NCBI RefSeq assembly: GCF_003150675.1
Contig: NZ_QGGB01000008.1
Span: forward strand, 186,001-250,000
Origin: Rhodohalobacter mucosus
GTDB taxonomy: Bacteria > Bacteroidota > Rhodothermia > Balneolales > Balneolaceae
DNA: 64,000 bases
Direction of reading: 5' to 3'
A model generated the notes under the pieces. It was not told where the DNA came from. It made no database searches and saw nothing but the letters and a program-made list of their open reading frames with translations. This document shows, piece after piece, positions 25,776 to 35,987 of this stretch; position 1 is the stretch's first letter; each line of letters begins with the position of its first letter. Position numbers and translations under genes: made by a program.

Positions 25776-28700
25776 ATGCTCACTGCTCATACGCCTTTTT
25801 TTACAAACCTGACGAGCCGGGCCGCATTGGCAACAGTTTTCTGTCTCTGCTTTGCTTTGCTGACTATCTGTCCGGCCTTTATGCTGGCCGCACAGGAGAG
25901 TAATAATCCCGACCAACTCTTTCTTGAAGCCAAACAGCTTTTTTTAAACAACGAGAAACAAGAGGCCGACCGGCTTTTTCGTTCGTACTATCGTGACCGG
26001 TGCACATCACCCGAAAACATTGAACGGTGTGCAGAAACCGAAATCTATCTCGGTTCAATCACCCGTTCCGGAGGTGAATACGATCAGGCTGAAGAGTTTT
26101 ATACTCTCGCCAGATCGCGCATTACAGATAGCCGGGAGCAACACGGTTCATTGCTTGTCTGGATCTATTCACAGCTTTTTTATCTGGAGGACGAACTGGA
26201 AAATATCTCACTGGCTGAGTCATGGGTAAATAAAGCCCTGGAGCTTGTCGATGAAGAGCAAATGAATGGAGTTCCTGCCGCAAGGGCCTATCTGGCAAAT
26301 GGCTCCCTCCAGATTACATTGGGCAACTACCAGGATGCGGTTGACGCCTTTGAACTCGCTCTGGATCAAATTCATACCGATCCCGAAAGCGACAATTATG
26401 AAACTAAACGGCTTTTATCGCAGGGCTATACAAATATGGGCATCGCATACGGCCGGCTCGGACTATACGATAGTGCTCTGCGGCAGTATGAAAATGCAAG
26501 ACAAATCATCCTGGATACATTCGGCTCCCAGGACCGTGAAATGGCACTCATTTATAATAGCCTGGGATCGATCAGTTATTTCAGCGGCGATCACGGAACC
26601 GCTGCTCAATATTTCCTGAGATCAGGTTCCATTTTATCTGACATTCATGGTGAGATTCATGAAGGAGTTGCTATAGCGTATAACAATGCAGGCTCATCCT
26701 TTATGAGCCTGGGCGATATTGTTTCGGCAACCGAATATCTTGAAAAAGCTCAGCAAATAAAGGAAAGCCTGTATGGTTTTGAAAACTTTGATATAGCCGT
26801 GGGCTATAACAATCTGGCATATTTGTACGTACAAAGAGAAGAGTACGGGCAAGCGGAGGAGTATTACAGGCTTTCAATTGAAATCCGGGAAAAGCTTTTT
26901 GACAAAACACACCCTTCACTCACCGCACCATTGCTGCAGCTTTCAAGTATGTACATACAAATTGAAAACTATTCCGAGGCTCGTGAGCTGCTGGAACGCG
27001 TTGTCGAAATTGCAGAATTACGTCTTGACGCTTCACATCCGGATGCAATTGAGGCAATGATGCTGATCGCAAGTTCGTATATGGCACAGGGTCAACTGGA
27101 TGATGCGGAGCGCGGCTACATTGCGTTGATCAATTTACTTACCGAAAACGCACTGGCCGGTGATGGAGACTTCTTAACCGTTCAGCCTGAACGCGTCAGG
27201 TACCCCGTAAAACTGGTAGAATCGATACGGGGATACACGGCAACCCTTTACAGCAAGTATCTGAGTAATTTGAATGAGGGCGCCCTTACAACAATTCTGG
27301 ACGCAGCAGAACTTGCTTCCCGAACCATCGACTTTTTGCAAACAACGTATCAGAGCGAAGCCTCCAAGCTGAACCTGCTGGATAAAAACCACGATATCTA
27401 TGCAACAGCGATCGATGCAATTTATGAGCTCTACTCCATGAACAATAATCCGGACAGAATTGACCAGATGGTTTACTACTCGGAGAAAAGCAGGGCCAGA
27501 ATTGCCATGGAGTACCTCCAAACCGTTGAAGCAAGGAACTTTGGAAGCATTCCGCAAGAGGTTATTGACGACGAGCTCAAATTAAACCTGCGGGTAACCG
27601 AACTCTTTCAACGGGTAAACCTTGAAAAAGAGAAAGGCGATGAAGCCGACTCCGTATTGGTTGGTACGTTAACGGACTCCCTCTTTCATGCGCGGCGGGA
27701 GCTGCAGGAGTTTACAGCAGCCCTGGAGCACAACTATCCCTCATATTTTGAGCTTAAGTACAAACAGCACATCGCAGGAATCACCGATATTCAATCTTTT
27801 TTATCTGAAGATGAGACAGCCATCCTTTACTCGTTTGGGCGCAATCACCTGTATGCAACCGTTCTTGGAAAGAATAGTAAGTCACTGCATAAACTGGATG
27901 TTGATACCGGTGAAAGCGTTACCGGCCAGATTAACAGCCTGAGAAGTACGCTGGAAACCGGAAACAGGGAAGAATACAGGCAGCAAGCTTATCTTTTGTA
28001 TGAGCAACTGTTTGCTCCCTTACGGCCTGATATCCGTTCTGAATCTTTGATCCTGTTGCCCGACCAGGTTCTGCAATACCTGCCATTCGAACTGCTTCTC
28101 ACGGACGAAAGCGAAGCCTCAGAGCCTGATCATGAACTGCCTTTTTTGATCAGGGAATTTGATTTCCGTTACTCTCCTTCAGCAACCGTCATGCTTTCTG
28201 AGCGCTCTGCTGAAGAAGAAGGTTCTCCGCAAAATCTGCTTGCTCTTGCTCCCTTTGAACAGGACGGTGTGAGTTATTCGACTCAAACCGAAATATCCCG
28301 TGCTCAAAACAGCCTGGGCGCCCTTCCTCTAACGGGATATGAAGCAAGAGAAATAGCTTCGTTGTTCAGACAGAGGGATACGGCCTGGAACTTCTTTTTT
28401 CCTGAACAAGCCGAAGTGCTTACCGGCCGGCGGGCTTCGAAAAACAGAGTGCTAACCGGCGTGATGGATGATTACGGTTTCATCCATTTTGCCACGCACG
28501 CGTTTATTCACGAAACAAACCCTTCACTATCAGGAATTGCACTCCACCGGGGAGATGATGAAAACGGAATGGTATATATAAGCGATATTTATAATCTCAG
28601 AATGAATGCAGACCTCGTCGTGCTAGGAGCCTGTGAAACAGGTCTGGGAGAACTGCATCGTGGTGAAGGGCTGATCGGATTTACACGCGCATTTTTCTTT

Positions 28701-28907
28701 GCCGGTGTCTCCAACCTGGTTGTATCCATGTGGAAAGTGGATGATCAGTCCACAGCGAATCTGATGGTTAATTTCTATCGCAATATCCGTAACGACAACA
28801 TGGACTATGCAGCTGCACTGCGTAATGCCAAACTTGAGCTTATAAATCACCCGGAATATGCATTCCCTTCAAACTGGGCCGCATTCATTCTGAATGTGCG
28901 CCAGTAG
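25776..28907 (+). CDS. exported TPR-CHAT protease-like protein
   Basis: This 1043-residue protein begins with a long hydrophobic signal (residues about 15-40), then many tetratricopeptide repeats (about 45-480), a helical linker and a C-terminal CHAT domain (about 700-1040). CHAT is a caspase-related cysteine peptidase fold. The expected dyad is present: His908 in IHFATHAF and Cys953 in LGACETGLGE, followed by the conserved GEGLIGFTRAFFFAGV and SMWKVDDQST. TPRs usually sense or bind a partner and CHAT then cleaves it. The substrate is unknown. An apparent signal peptide places it outside the cytoplasm. ATG 25776 is preferred to GTG 25767. Confidence 0.85.
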   Translation: MLTAHTPFFTNLTSRAALATVFCLCFALLTICPAFMLAAQESNNPDQLFLEAKQLFLNNEKQEADRLFRSYYRDRCTSPENIERCAETEIYLGSITRSGGEYDQAEEFYTLARSRITDSREQHGSLLVWIYSQLFYLEDELENISLAESWVNKALELVDEEQMNGVPAARAYLANGSLQITLGNYQDAVDAFELALDQIHTDPESDNYETKRLLSQGYTNMGIAYGRLGLYDSALRQYENARQIILDTFGSQDREMALIYNSLGSISYFSGDHGTAAQYFLRSGSILSDIHGEIHEGVAIAYNNAGSSFMSLGDIVSATEYLEKAQQIKESLYGFENFDIAVGYNNLAYLYVQREEYGQAEEYYRLSIEIREKLFDKTHPSLTAPLLQLSSMYIQIENYSEARELLERVVEIAELRLDASHPDAIEAMMLIASSYMAQGQLDDAERGYIALINLLTENALAGDGDFLTVQPERVRYPVKLVESIRGYTATLYSKYLSNLNEGALTTILDAAELASRTIDFLQTTYQSEASKLNLLDKNHDIYATAIDAIYELYSMNNNPDRIDQMVYYSEKSRARIAMEYLQTVEARNFGSIPQEVIDDELKLNLRVTELFQRVNLEKEKGDEADSVLVGTLTDSLFHARRELQEFTAALEHNYPSYFELKYKQHIAGITDIQSFLSEDETAILYSFGRNHLYATVLGKNSKSLHKLDVDTGESVTGQINSLRSTLETGNREEYRQQAYLLYEQLFAPLRPDIRSESLILLPDQVLQYLPFELLLTDESEASEPDHELPFLIREFDFRYSPSATVMLSERSAEEEGSPQNLLALAPFEQDGVSYSTQTEISRAQNSLGALPLTGYEAREIASLFRQRDTAWNFFFPEQAEVLTGRRASKNRVLTGVMDDYGFIHFATHAFIHETNPSLSGIALHRGDDENGMVYISDIYNLRMNADLVVLGACETGLGELHRGEGLIGFTRAFFFAGVSNLVVSMWKVDDQSTANLMVNFYRNIRNDNMDYAAALRNAKLELINHPEYAFPSNWAAFILNVRQ

Positions 28908-29067
28908 GTGAAGTTGGGTTAGAAAAAAGACCTGAACGTCAAAAATTTGTCTCATCCATAGCTGCCTTGTAGCGAACGGCATATGGTCTTTATTTTACAC
29001 TTTGAAATTGAAAAGACGTTACGCTACCTATCCGGAAATAAGCCTCTCAAAGGCAGCATGATTTCTT

Positions 29068-30750
29068 TTAACGTCGCGTAATTTCAATAAACTGCTGATT
29101 ATCAACAACCGGCCGGCCGTCGTAATTTGCCACTTCAACTGATGACGTGTAGATAAGCCGTGCCACCCTTGAAAGTTTATCATAGTCGATCTTGTCGGAG
29201 TGGTCGGAGGGACGGTGATAATCTTCATGTACACCGGTAAAAAAGAATACAAAAGGTACCTCGAGACGTCCGAAATTCCAGTGATCGCTTCGGCGGTAGA
29301 ACTGATTTGGGTCATCAAGATCGTTATAGCTGCGATCGAGCCTCATGTTAACAGATTTTCTGTTTCCCGCCTGCACAAGGCTGTCAAGTCCGGAAGAGAT
29401 AATCTCACCTCCAATCAGGTACACATAATCCGTATCTCCCTTTTCAATATTCTCGGGGTCACTTCTTCCCACCATGTCCGTATTAAAATTAGCCACCGTC
29501 TTTTCTATAGGAATAACGGGATGGTCTGAATAATATCTTGAACCCAGCAGCCCGTTTTCTTCACCGGATACGTGAAGAAAAAGCACGCTTCGCCCGGGCC
29601 GGTATCCCCGGTCGGCCGCTTCCTGAAAAGCATTGGCGATAGCCATTAATGCCACCGTGCCGCTTCCGTTATCATCCGCCCCGTTGTTGATTGCATCTCC
29701 TTCATCATTAGGTTGTGTTACCCCGATATGATCGTAGTGTGCCATAAGAACCAACACCTCTTCTTTTAATACAGGATCGGCTCCCTCCAGCAAGGCAATG
29801 ACATTCTGTGTCTCAATATAGCCCGGTCCTTCAAATGGTGTATATTCCAGGTAATAACCGGTTTCCCGGGCCCTGAATTCATGGGCATCTTCGATCAGGC
29901 TTTGACGAAATGCCTCCAGATCCTCCTGATCATCAAGTTCCAGCATGGTGGCTGCCATTCTCGGGCTGATCTGATTGATGCCTTTGTATACCCTGTTGGT
30001 GCTTCGGTTCCCATCCCGGTAGGCAAGGCTCATGGAAGACGGTTTGCTCATAAGCGATGAACTAACGGCCGCAAGATCCTCAAATTCATCCTGCGAATAA
30101 TCGGAAATCAGTAAAATACCTGCAGCATCTCTTTCGCCGAGAATGGCTTGAATTCGGCTGTTGCTTGTAATCTCTGGTGAAATAAGAGTGTCGCCGTCTT
30201 GCACATAGGGTATATCCTCAAAAATAAGTACCCACTTTTCTTCAAGGTCCGTGCCCTCTAAATGATTGATGTTATATTCGGGATCATTCAGACCAAATCC
30301 TGCAAAAACCACATCCCCGGTCAGCGAACGGGTGCCTCCGTACAAACGAATATATTCGCCCTGCGAGTCGGCAGATTCCTTGGTATGATTAATTTTTACA
30401 AGCTCTTCTCCTTCAATTCTGAACGTATCGTATAGCAGGCTGTCGGTGAATTCCGCATTTATCCGGTACGTCTGATAGTAGCTTCCGTTATCGCCCATAG
30501 GCTTTATTCCCAGCTCTTCATAATATCCGGACAGATACGATGCAGCTTTCTTCAGGCCGGGAGTGCCGGTAGCTCGTCCCCGTAGTGAATCGTGTGCAAT
30601 AATCTGCAGGTGTGTTTGAAGAAACCCGGGCGTAATGTGTTCGGAGAAACTGTAAATATTTTGCCCGCCGGCATCTTTGCTGCCCGTTTTCTCCTGAGCG
30701 GCACAGCCTGCGAGAATGATAACCGCTGCAGCTAAAATTGAATGTCTCAT
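29068..30750 (-). CDS. M28-family metallopeptidase lipoprotein
   Basis: This 560-residue protein has a lipobox ILAGCA (Cys about residue 15) and a protease-associated (PA) domain in the first third. A C-terminal M28 di-zinc aminopeptidase domain follows. Metal and catalytic residues appear in order: AHYDHIG, GADDNGSGT, SGEENGLLGS, NTDMVGRSD and RRSDHWNF. It removes N-terminal residues from peptides at the cell envelope. ATG 30750 is chosen because it begins the signal peptide and directly follows the ScpA stop (30752-30754), with one base between. The two genes are therefore translationally linked. Confidence 0.88.
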   Translation of the reverse strand: MRHSILAAAVIILAGCAAQEKTGSKDAGGQNIYSFSEHITPGFLQTHLQIIAHDSLRGRATGTPGLKKAASYLSGYYEELGIKPMGDNGSYYQTYRINAEFTDSLLYDTFRIEGEELVKINHTKESADSQGEYIRLYGGTRSLTGDVVFAGFGLNDPEYNINHLEGTDLEEKWVLIFEDIPYVQDGDTLISPEITSNSRIQAILGERDAAGILLISDYSQDEFEDLAAVSSSLMSKPSSMSLAYRDGNRSTNRVYKGINQISPRMAATMLELDDQEDLEAFRQSLIEDAHEFRARETGYYLEYTPFEGPGYIETQNVIALLEGADPVLKEEVLVLMAHYDHIGVTQPNDEGDAINNGADDNGSGTVALMAIANAFQEAADRGYRPGRSVLFLHVSGEENGLLGSRYYSDHPVIPIEKTVANFNTDMVGRSDPENIEKGDTDYVYLIGGEIISSGLDSLVQAGNRKSVNMRLDRSYNDLDDPNQFYRRSDHWNFGRLEVPFVFFFTGVHEDYHRPSDHSDKIDYDKLSRVARLIYTSSVEVANYDGRPVVDNQQFIEITRR

Positions 30751-30751
30751 G

Positions 30752-31525
30752 TCAGTCAAATTCTGATTTAAACGAACCGGAAGAAGCACCGATAATCTCA
30801 TCAACCGGTTTCAGGTCAATGTAAAAATCTGTTGAACTATCTTCCTCTATAAATAAATTAATCTGCTGTTCTTTAAGCATTTCAAGAATGGCCAGAAATG
30901 TTACTACAATGGCCATCCTGGATTTCAGTTCCATACAGAATGAAATAAATGATGTTCTGCCGGCTGACTGGAGCCGATTCAGCACATACTCTGCCTGTTC
31001 TTCAACAGTGTATTGTACTTTTTCAACTTTATGATAAGTATGCTGTCGCTTAATATCGGCAAGCACTTTTCGAAAAGCGGCCATCAGGTCAAAAAGGGTC
31101 ACATCTTTCAATGCTTCACCTGTTGCCTGTTTCTCCACCTCGTCTGCTTCTGCATAACCGCGATAATACTTCTGACGTGCTTCCTCATCAATCACGGTCA
31201 GCTTTTCCGCCATCTCCTTGTAGCGTTTGTACTCCAAAAGCTTTTGGACCAGCTCATATCGGGGGTCATCTTCATCCAGGTCCTCGTCATGCTCATTCTC
31301 CCTGGGCAGCATCATTCTGGCCTTGATCGACATCAGCAGACTGGCCATAAAAATAAACTCGCTGGCAACATCCAGATCCAGCTCTTCCATAAGCCTGATA
31401 TAATCCAGAAACTCATGAGTTATATGCGAGATGGGAATGTCGTAGATATTGAGCTCATCTCTTTTGATAAAAAAGAGAAGCAAGTCCAGCGGACCTTCGA
31501 AATTTTTTAGTTGAACTCTGTACAT
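30752..31525 (-). CDS. scpA: segregation and condensation protein A (ScpA)
   Basis: This 257-residue protein is the kleisin partner of SMC in chromosome condensation. The N-terminus MYRVQLKNFEGPLDLLL and the following RDELNIYDIPISHITHEFLDYI are the classical ScpA start, and a helical middle and a winged-helix C-terminus follow. ATG 31525 is chosen because it begins the conserved N-terminus; the frame continues upstream to 31624 without family similarity. scpB, often adjacent, is not found here. The gene is followed at once by an unrelated M28 peptidase. Confidence 0.9.
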   Translation of the reverse strand: MYRVQLKNFEGPLDLLLFFIKRDELNIYDIPISHITHEFLDYIRLMEELDLDVASEFIFMASLLMSIKARMMLPRENEHDEDLDEDDPRYELVQKLLEYKRYKEMAEKLTVIDEEARQKYYRGYAEADEVEKQATGEALKDVTLFDLMAAFRKVLADIKRQHTYHKVEKVQYTVEEQAEYVLNRLQSAGRTSFISFCMELKSRMAIVVTFLAILEMLKEQQINLFIEEDSSTDFYIDLKPVDEIIGASSGSFKSEFD

Positions 31526-31641
31526 GATGGGTTTTAGCCTGTGTAAAGATCGGAAAATGATCATTAAAAAAGAAGCTTCACGGTTGATTCTCTCTTTAAG
31601 ATTGAGCAGGTTATTATTGCACATACAAACTAAGGGGTATT

Positions 31642-32052
31642 ATGCATTCAGCCGCAAATCACTTTAGCCGGGAAATCAGCCGTTTCTTCGATTCTTACTT
31701 TGATGAACACAAGCTTGCCACCTCCTACGTACAGGTGCTGCGTTTGATTGACGAGCAACAATCAATAACTCAGAAAGAGATTGCAGACAGAATGAACCTG
31801 GCTCCATCCACCATAACAAGATTTATCGGAAAGCTGAACAAAATGGGGCTTATTGAGAAAACCAGATCAGGTAAGGAAATGTCGGTCCATATCAGTGAAG
31901 GCGAAAAAAATACTGTACGGAACATGATTTCTTTGCTTAAAAAGGCCGAAAAGGATCTTGAAGCACTACTGGGCAGTAAGTATATCGAAACCACGTCTGC
32001 TCTGCTCAATTACGGAGCAAATGAGATTCAGTCAAGGCTTGATGAGTCATGA
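31642..32052 (+). CDS. MarR-family transcriptional regulator
   Basis: This 136-residue winged helix-turn-helix protein has the recognition helix in the segment TQKEIADRMNLAPSTITRF and the wing near SGKEMSVHISEGEKN, as in MarR. It probably controls the permease that follows: its TGA stop overlaps the permease ATG by four bases (ATGA at 32049-32052). The ligand is unknown. Confidence 0.85.
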   Translation: MHSAANHFSREISRFFDSYFDEHKLATSYVQVLRLIDEQQSITQKEIADRMNLAPSTITRFIGKLNKMGLIEKTRSGKEMSVHISEGEKNTVRNMISLLKKAEKDLEALLGSKYIETTSALLNYGANEIQSRLDES

Positions 32053-33371
32053 CCGCTTTTCTATGGCTCTTGCTGGTTGTCGGTTTAATTATCTGGATGA
32101 CAAGCCGTCTCAAAGTTCATCCATTCCTGGCGCTTCTTTTTGGGTCCATCATGATGGGCGTTGTATCCGGCATTCCCGTAAACACACTTCTTACTACACT
32201 TGCAGGTGGATTTGGTACTACCCTCCAGAGTATCGGCATCGTCATCGCTTGCGGCACCATTATCGGTGAATATTTGAACCGGTCGGGCGGTGCTGCCGTA
32301 CTCGCGAACAGGCTGCTCCGGCTAACGGGTGAAAAAAAGGCCCCTTTGGCCATGAGTATGACCGGTTATATCGTTTCTATTCCCGTTTTCTGCGACTCCG
32401 GTTTCATTGTTCTCTCTTCCCTGATGAAAGCCGTTGGGAAAAAGACGGGCACTGCCGTAACCGTACTTGCCATTGCGCTTGCTTCCGGCCTGTATGCCAC
32501 ACATGTTTTCGTGCCGCCAACACCGGGCCCCCTGGCCGCTGCCGCAACGCTGGGGGCCGACATCGGTCGTGTCCTGCTTCTGGGGCTCTGCGTATCCGTG
32601 CCGGTAATGCTAACCGCTCTTGCATGGGCATATTACTGGTGCGGCAGGTATCGCATCGAATTGGATTTATCAGAAAAACAGGAACCGTCCACCAATCATC
32701 CGCCATCATTTTCTATTGCTGCCGCTCCGATATTGATACCTATCCTGCTCATTGCCCTAAAATCGTTTGCAGAATACCCCTCTGCACCTTTTGGTGAGTC
32801 AGTACTGTTTTCATCGATTGTCTTTATCGGCGATCCCATCATGGCCCTTTTAATCGCTGTAATTCTGTCTTTTTTCATGGTTGGCAGGGGCGAAAAAAGG
32901 ATCAAAAACCTATGGCTCGAAGAAGCCCTGATGAAAGCAGGGATTATCATTCTTATTACCGGTGCGGGCGGTGCATTCGGTGCTATACTGAGAGAGACCG
33001 GGATCGGTGATTTTGCCGCCCGTTTTGCCACAGCCGGCGGGCTTGGCATTATCATCCCGTTCCTTATCGCTGCCTTTCTCAAGACCGCACAGGGCTCCTC
33101 AACCGTCTCCATAATCACTGCGGCCGGAATCTGTGTACCTCTGCTGGAACCCCTGGGTCTGAGCTCGGAAACCGGTATTGCGCTCGCGGTACTAGCGATC
33201 GGGGCAGGTGCGCTTACCGTATCGCATGTAAATGACAGCTACTTTTGGGTGGTAGCCAAATTTTCGGATATGGACACCTCTACAGCACTGAAAACACATA
33301 CCTCTACAACCCTGGTAATGGGCGTAACGGGATATCTTATCATCCAGCTGATGGCCTGGTTTCTTCTTTGA
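32049..33371 (+). CDS. GntP-family permease (gluconate or related sugar acid)
   Basis: This 440-residue protein has about twelve membrane spans. It matches the GntP family: an N-terminal HPFLALLFGSIMMGVVSG, then FCDSGFIVLSSLMKA, THVFVPPTPGPLAAA and a C-terminal KTAQGSSTVSI and HVNDSYFWVVAKF. These permeases take up gluconate, glycerate or similar hydroxy acids by proton symport. The overlap with the marR gene makes a regulator-transporter operon. No catabolic kinase or dehydratase is adjacent, so the substrate stays open. Confidence 0.9.
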   Translation: MTAFLWLLLVVGLIIWMTSRLKVHPFLALLFGSIMMGVVSGIPVNTLLTTLAGGFGTTLQSIGIVIACGTIIGEYLNRSGGAAVLANRLLRLTGEKKAPLAMSMTGYIVSIPVFCDSGFIVLSSLMKAVGKKTGTAVTVLAIALASGLYATHVFVPPTPGPLAAAATLGADIGRVLLLGLCVSVPVMLTALAWAYYWCGRYRIELDLSEKQEPSTNHPPSFSIAAAPILIPILLIALKSFAEYPSAPFGESVLFSSIVFIGDPIMALLIAVILSFFMVGRGEKRIKNLWLEEALMKAGIIILITGAGGAFGAILRETGIGDFAARFATAGGLGIIIPFLIAAFLKTAQGSSTVSIITAAGICVPLLEPLGLSSETGIALAVLAIGAGALTVSHVNDSYFWVVAKFSDMDTSTALKTHTSTTLVMGVTGYLIIQLMAWFLL

Positions 33372-33418
33372 TCACCGGTACGTTTCCGCAGATCAGGCCG
33401 GAAATTCAACTCCGGCCA

Positions 33419-35971
33419 CTATTTCACAATCATAAACTTCTTCAGTTGTGTATCCCTGCCGGAATAGACTCTGGCGAAATAGACACCTGACGGCGCAGAA
33501 GGCAAAGAAATGCTGGCCTGGGTTGAGTTTACGTTCACTTCATAAAGTTTCTGTCCGGTAATGGTAAAGAATTCAATCCGGTCGATGACGGAAGAAGCAC
33601 GAATTGTAAACTGATTGTTACTTGGATTCGGATAAAGCGACACAAAACCGTCGCCCACCGGCGTACCTTCCACATTCAGGTGGACATGTACGGGTTCCGA
33701 AACATGTGAACCTGCGCGAACACGATAGAGAAATGCGTCATCGCCGGTAAATCCCGCCTCCGGCGCATATGAAAAGCTTCCATCCGCCCCGATTTGAATC
33801 AATCCGTGCTGAGGAGGCTGAACCAGGATTGCCTCCATGGGTGAACCGTCCGGTGAGAGATCATTCAACAATACACCCTCGTCGCCGCCTATACGGTTTA
33901 TGCCTTCAACCCCCACCCGATATGAATCTGTAACCGCTATAGGGTTGCCCGGAAGTGAACGGAGCCGCTCTTTGATAACGTAATAGCTATCTTTTTTATA
34001 CTCTTCTGTATCGTCCGGCAGGTTCCACGGCTGCCAGTTAAATCTGGTTGTCGCTGTTCCCGCAAATCCATTGTAAAAAATAACCGCTTTTATACCATCG
34101 GATATTTGGGTTTGGATTCCGGGAACCGTGCGGTCATCGTGCATCGCTTCCAGCCTGGACGGATCGGTAAATTGAAGCAGTGACCATGGCAGCCTTACAA
34201 CAATCCGGTCTTCGTATAAAAATACAGCATCGGTACTTTTAGGCGGAGTTCCGAGCCTGTTTACTCCCAGGTTGCCGATGTCCTGCGTCTCCTGATCTTT
34301 CACATTATTTTTCCACCTTACCAGTTTCCACGGAGCGCCATCGGTGGGAACCGAGCGGTATAGCTGCTCAGGCGCAGAGGTACCGTGCCATATTCCAAAC
34401 AGGTCATAGGCCTCCGTCACGAACAGTTTGGCCGAGTAGTTCGTGATCATAAGTGCAAACTCGGCGCGATCGGCCACAATATCGCCTGAAGGTAATATGG
34501 ACTCTCCCAGGTTTGAATCATAGGAATCTATTGAAATCCAGACCGTATCATCCTCAGCAATATGCTGCTGAAGGTCGAGTTGCATCTTAAAATAGGCGTA
34601 GCCGGCGTCAGCATGCAATGCCGTGATGGGTTCCTGCTCTCCAAATGCTTCCCACTGCTGCATCTCACGTTCCGGTGTGCGAAAGCCGATAAGCCCGAAA
34701 TTTTGTTCTGCAGCGGTAACATTATGCCAGAGCACCCTGCGATTGATATCAAAATCGAAGGGGTTGGTAATCCAGGTCTGTTTGAACCATTCGTCCATCC
34801 AGGAAAATTGCATACCCCCTCCTGCACCTGCCTGATGAATATTCATAAGCATTCGAATATTGTTCTCTCCCTGCTCTGTTTCGGGGTAGCCTCCGTGATG
34901 GATACCGTTCTGGGCATATTGAGCCACTCCCCAGCTGGAGGAACCGCCAAACTCTGCTAAAATCAGTGGGAATTCCGGATAGTGCTCTTTCAATTTAGTC
35001 AGATATCCAAGGTAGCTGTTTTGGCCCAGATGGTCGAAGTAGGACGTATATTCAGGATGGCGGCTGATATAATTGGGGTAGTACGGATACGCGTGATACG
35101 ATACAAAAAAACCGGCATCTGCATTGCTGTAGTCAATACCGCTAACGTCTATGGATGCACTTACCTCATATAGATTTTCCTCAAACGGGTGCTCAAGAGG
35201 ATCCAGGGTTGGCCAGCTGGAAGCTGAAACCGGACGCTGGGTGCCATAGTTTTCCATTTCGAAGCTCAACAGGTGGTCCAGGCGTGCAGTTATCCAGGCC
35301 TCGGACGCCTGTGTATTGGAAATTGAAAGATACTCTCCTTCATATGACGTAATACCGGGACGGGTTTGGTTGGTATGAAGCACTTCCGGAGGATGGATTT
35401 CCCTTCCTGCGATGTACCCGATCACCCAGGGTGATACATCCGCATCAAAAACACCGTGCGCTTTTCCCAGACGCGGAGCAATCGTTATGTCACCGTGAAT
35501 GGCACGAATATTTTCACGCGTCTCCTGCTCAAAGGTTTCCGTCAGAAAAAACAGGTCCTCATCGTACCCTTCAATCTGTTCTTCCAGCCAGATGCCCTGG
35601 AAGAGAAAGAGCGGATATTGAGGATTCTCCAGGTTATAGCGGCGCAGCTCTCTGTAAAAGCGCGGATAGTGCAGCGTGTATATACGTATGCTGTTAAAGC
35701 CGGCTTCACGCATCATATGAAACCATCGCCGGTAATCATCTGCGCTTGCGGCAAGACTGCCCGCAAATGTGCCGGGAACAGCAATTCCCAGATTAATCCC
35801 TTTTATAAAAAGAGGCGTATAGTTCTCGCCGTTCCAAACGGTTATATGTGTACTGTCGGTGGAAAAAGGGAAAGGATGATCGCCTGCAGACTGAGCTGCT
35901 CCCTCAACTACGGAGCATACCGTAATTAAGAAAACAAATAGCCAATGCCGATACGGTTCATGAATAATCAT
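33419..35971 (-). CDS. secreted clan GH-A glycoside hydrolase-like protein with T9SS sorting domain
   Basis: This 850-residue protein begins with a signal peptide (residues about 9-27). A TIM-barrel domain follows (about 45-400): FIKGINLG, REAGFNSIRIYTLHYPRFY and a late LAEFGGSSSWG, whose Glu fits the nucleophile of clan GH-A glycosidases. The middle region is beta-rich. Residues about 690-780 form an Ig/cadherin-like domain (VAVTDSYRV to SYAPEAGFTGDDAFLYRV). The last 75 residues are a type A Por/T9SS sorting domain (SLYPNPSNNQFTI to LKKFMIVK). It is exported to the cell surface or medium; the glycan substrate is unknown. Confidence 0.8.
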   Translation of the reverse strand: MIIHEPYRHWLFVFLITVCSVVEGAAQSAGDHPFPFSTDSTHITVWNGENYTPLFIKGINLGIAVPGTFAGSLAASADDYRRWFHMMREAGFNSIRIYTLHYPRFYRELRRYNLENPQYPLFLFQGIWLEEQIEGYDEDLFFLTETFEQETRENIRAIHGDITIAPRLGKAHGVFDADVSPWVIGYIAGREIHPPEVLHTNQTRPGITSYEGEYLSISNTQASEAWITARLDHLLSFEMENYGTQRPVSASSWPTLDPLEHPFEENLYEVSASIDVSGIDYSNADAGFFVSYHAYPYYPNYISRHPEYTSYFDHLGQNSYLGYLTKLKEHYPEFPLILAEFGGSSSWGVAQYAQNGIHHGGYPETEQGENNIRMLMNIHQAGAGGGMQFSWMDEWFKQTWITNPFDFDINRRVLWHNVTAAEQNFGLIGFRTPEREMQQWEAFGEQEPITALHADAGYAYFKMQLDLQQHIAEDDTVWISIDSYDSNLGESILPSGDIVADRAEFALMITNYSAKLFVTEAYDLFGIWHGTSAPEQLYRSVPTDGAPWKLVRWKNNVKDQETQDIGNLGVNRLGTPPKSTDAVFLYEDRIVVRLPWSLLQFTDPSRLEAMHDDRTVPGIQTQISDGIKAVIFYNGFAGTATTRFNWQPWNLPDDTEEYKKDSYYVIKERLRSLPGNPIAVTDSYRVGVEGINRIGGDEGVLLNDLSPDGSPMEAILVQPPQHGLIQIGADGSFSYAPEAGFTGDDAFLYRVRAGSHVSEPVHVHLNVEGTPVGDGFVSLYPNPSNNQFTIRASSVIDRIEFFTITGQKLYEVNVNSTQASISLPSAPSGVYFARVYSGRDTQLKKFMIVK

Positions 35972-35987
35972 TATTCCCTCTGTTGCT

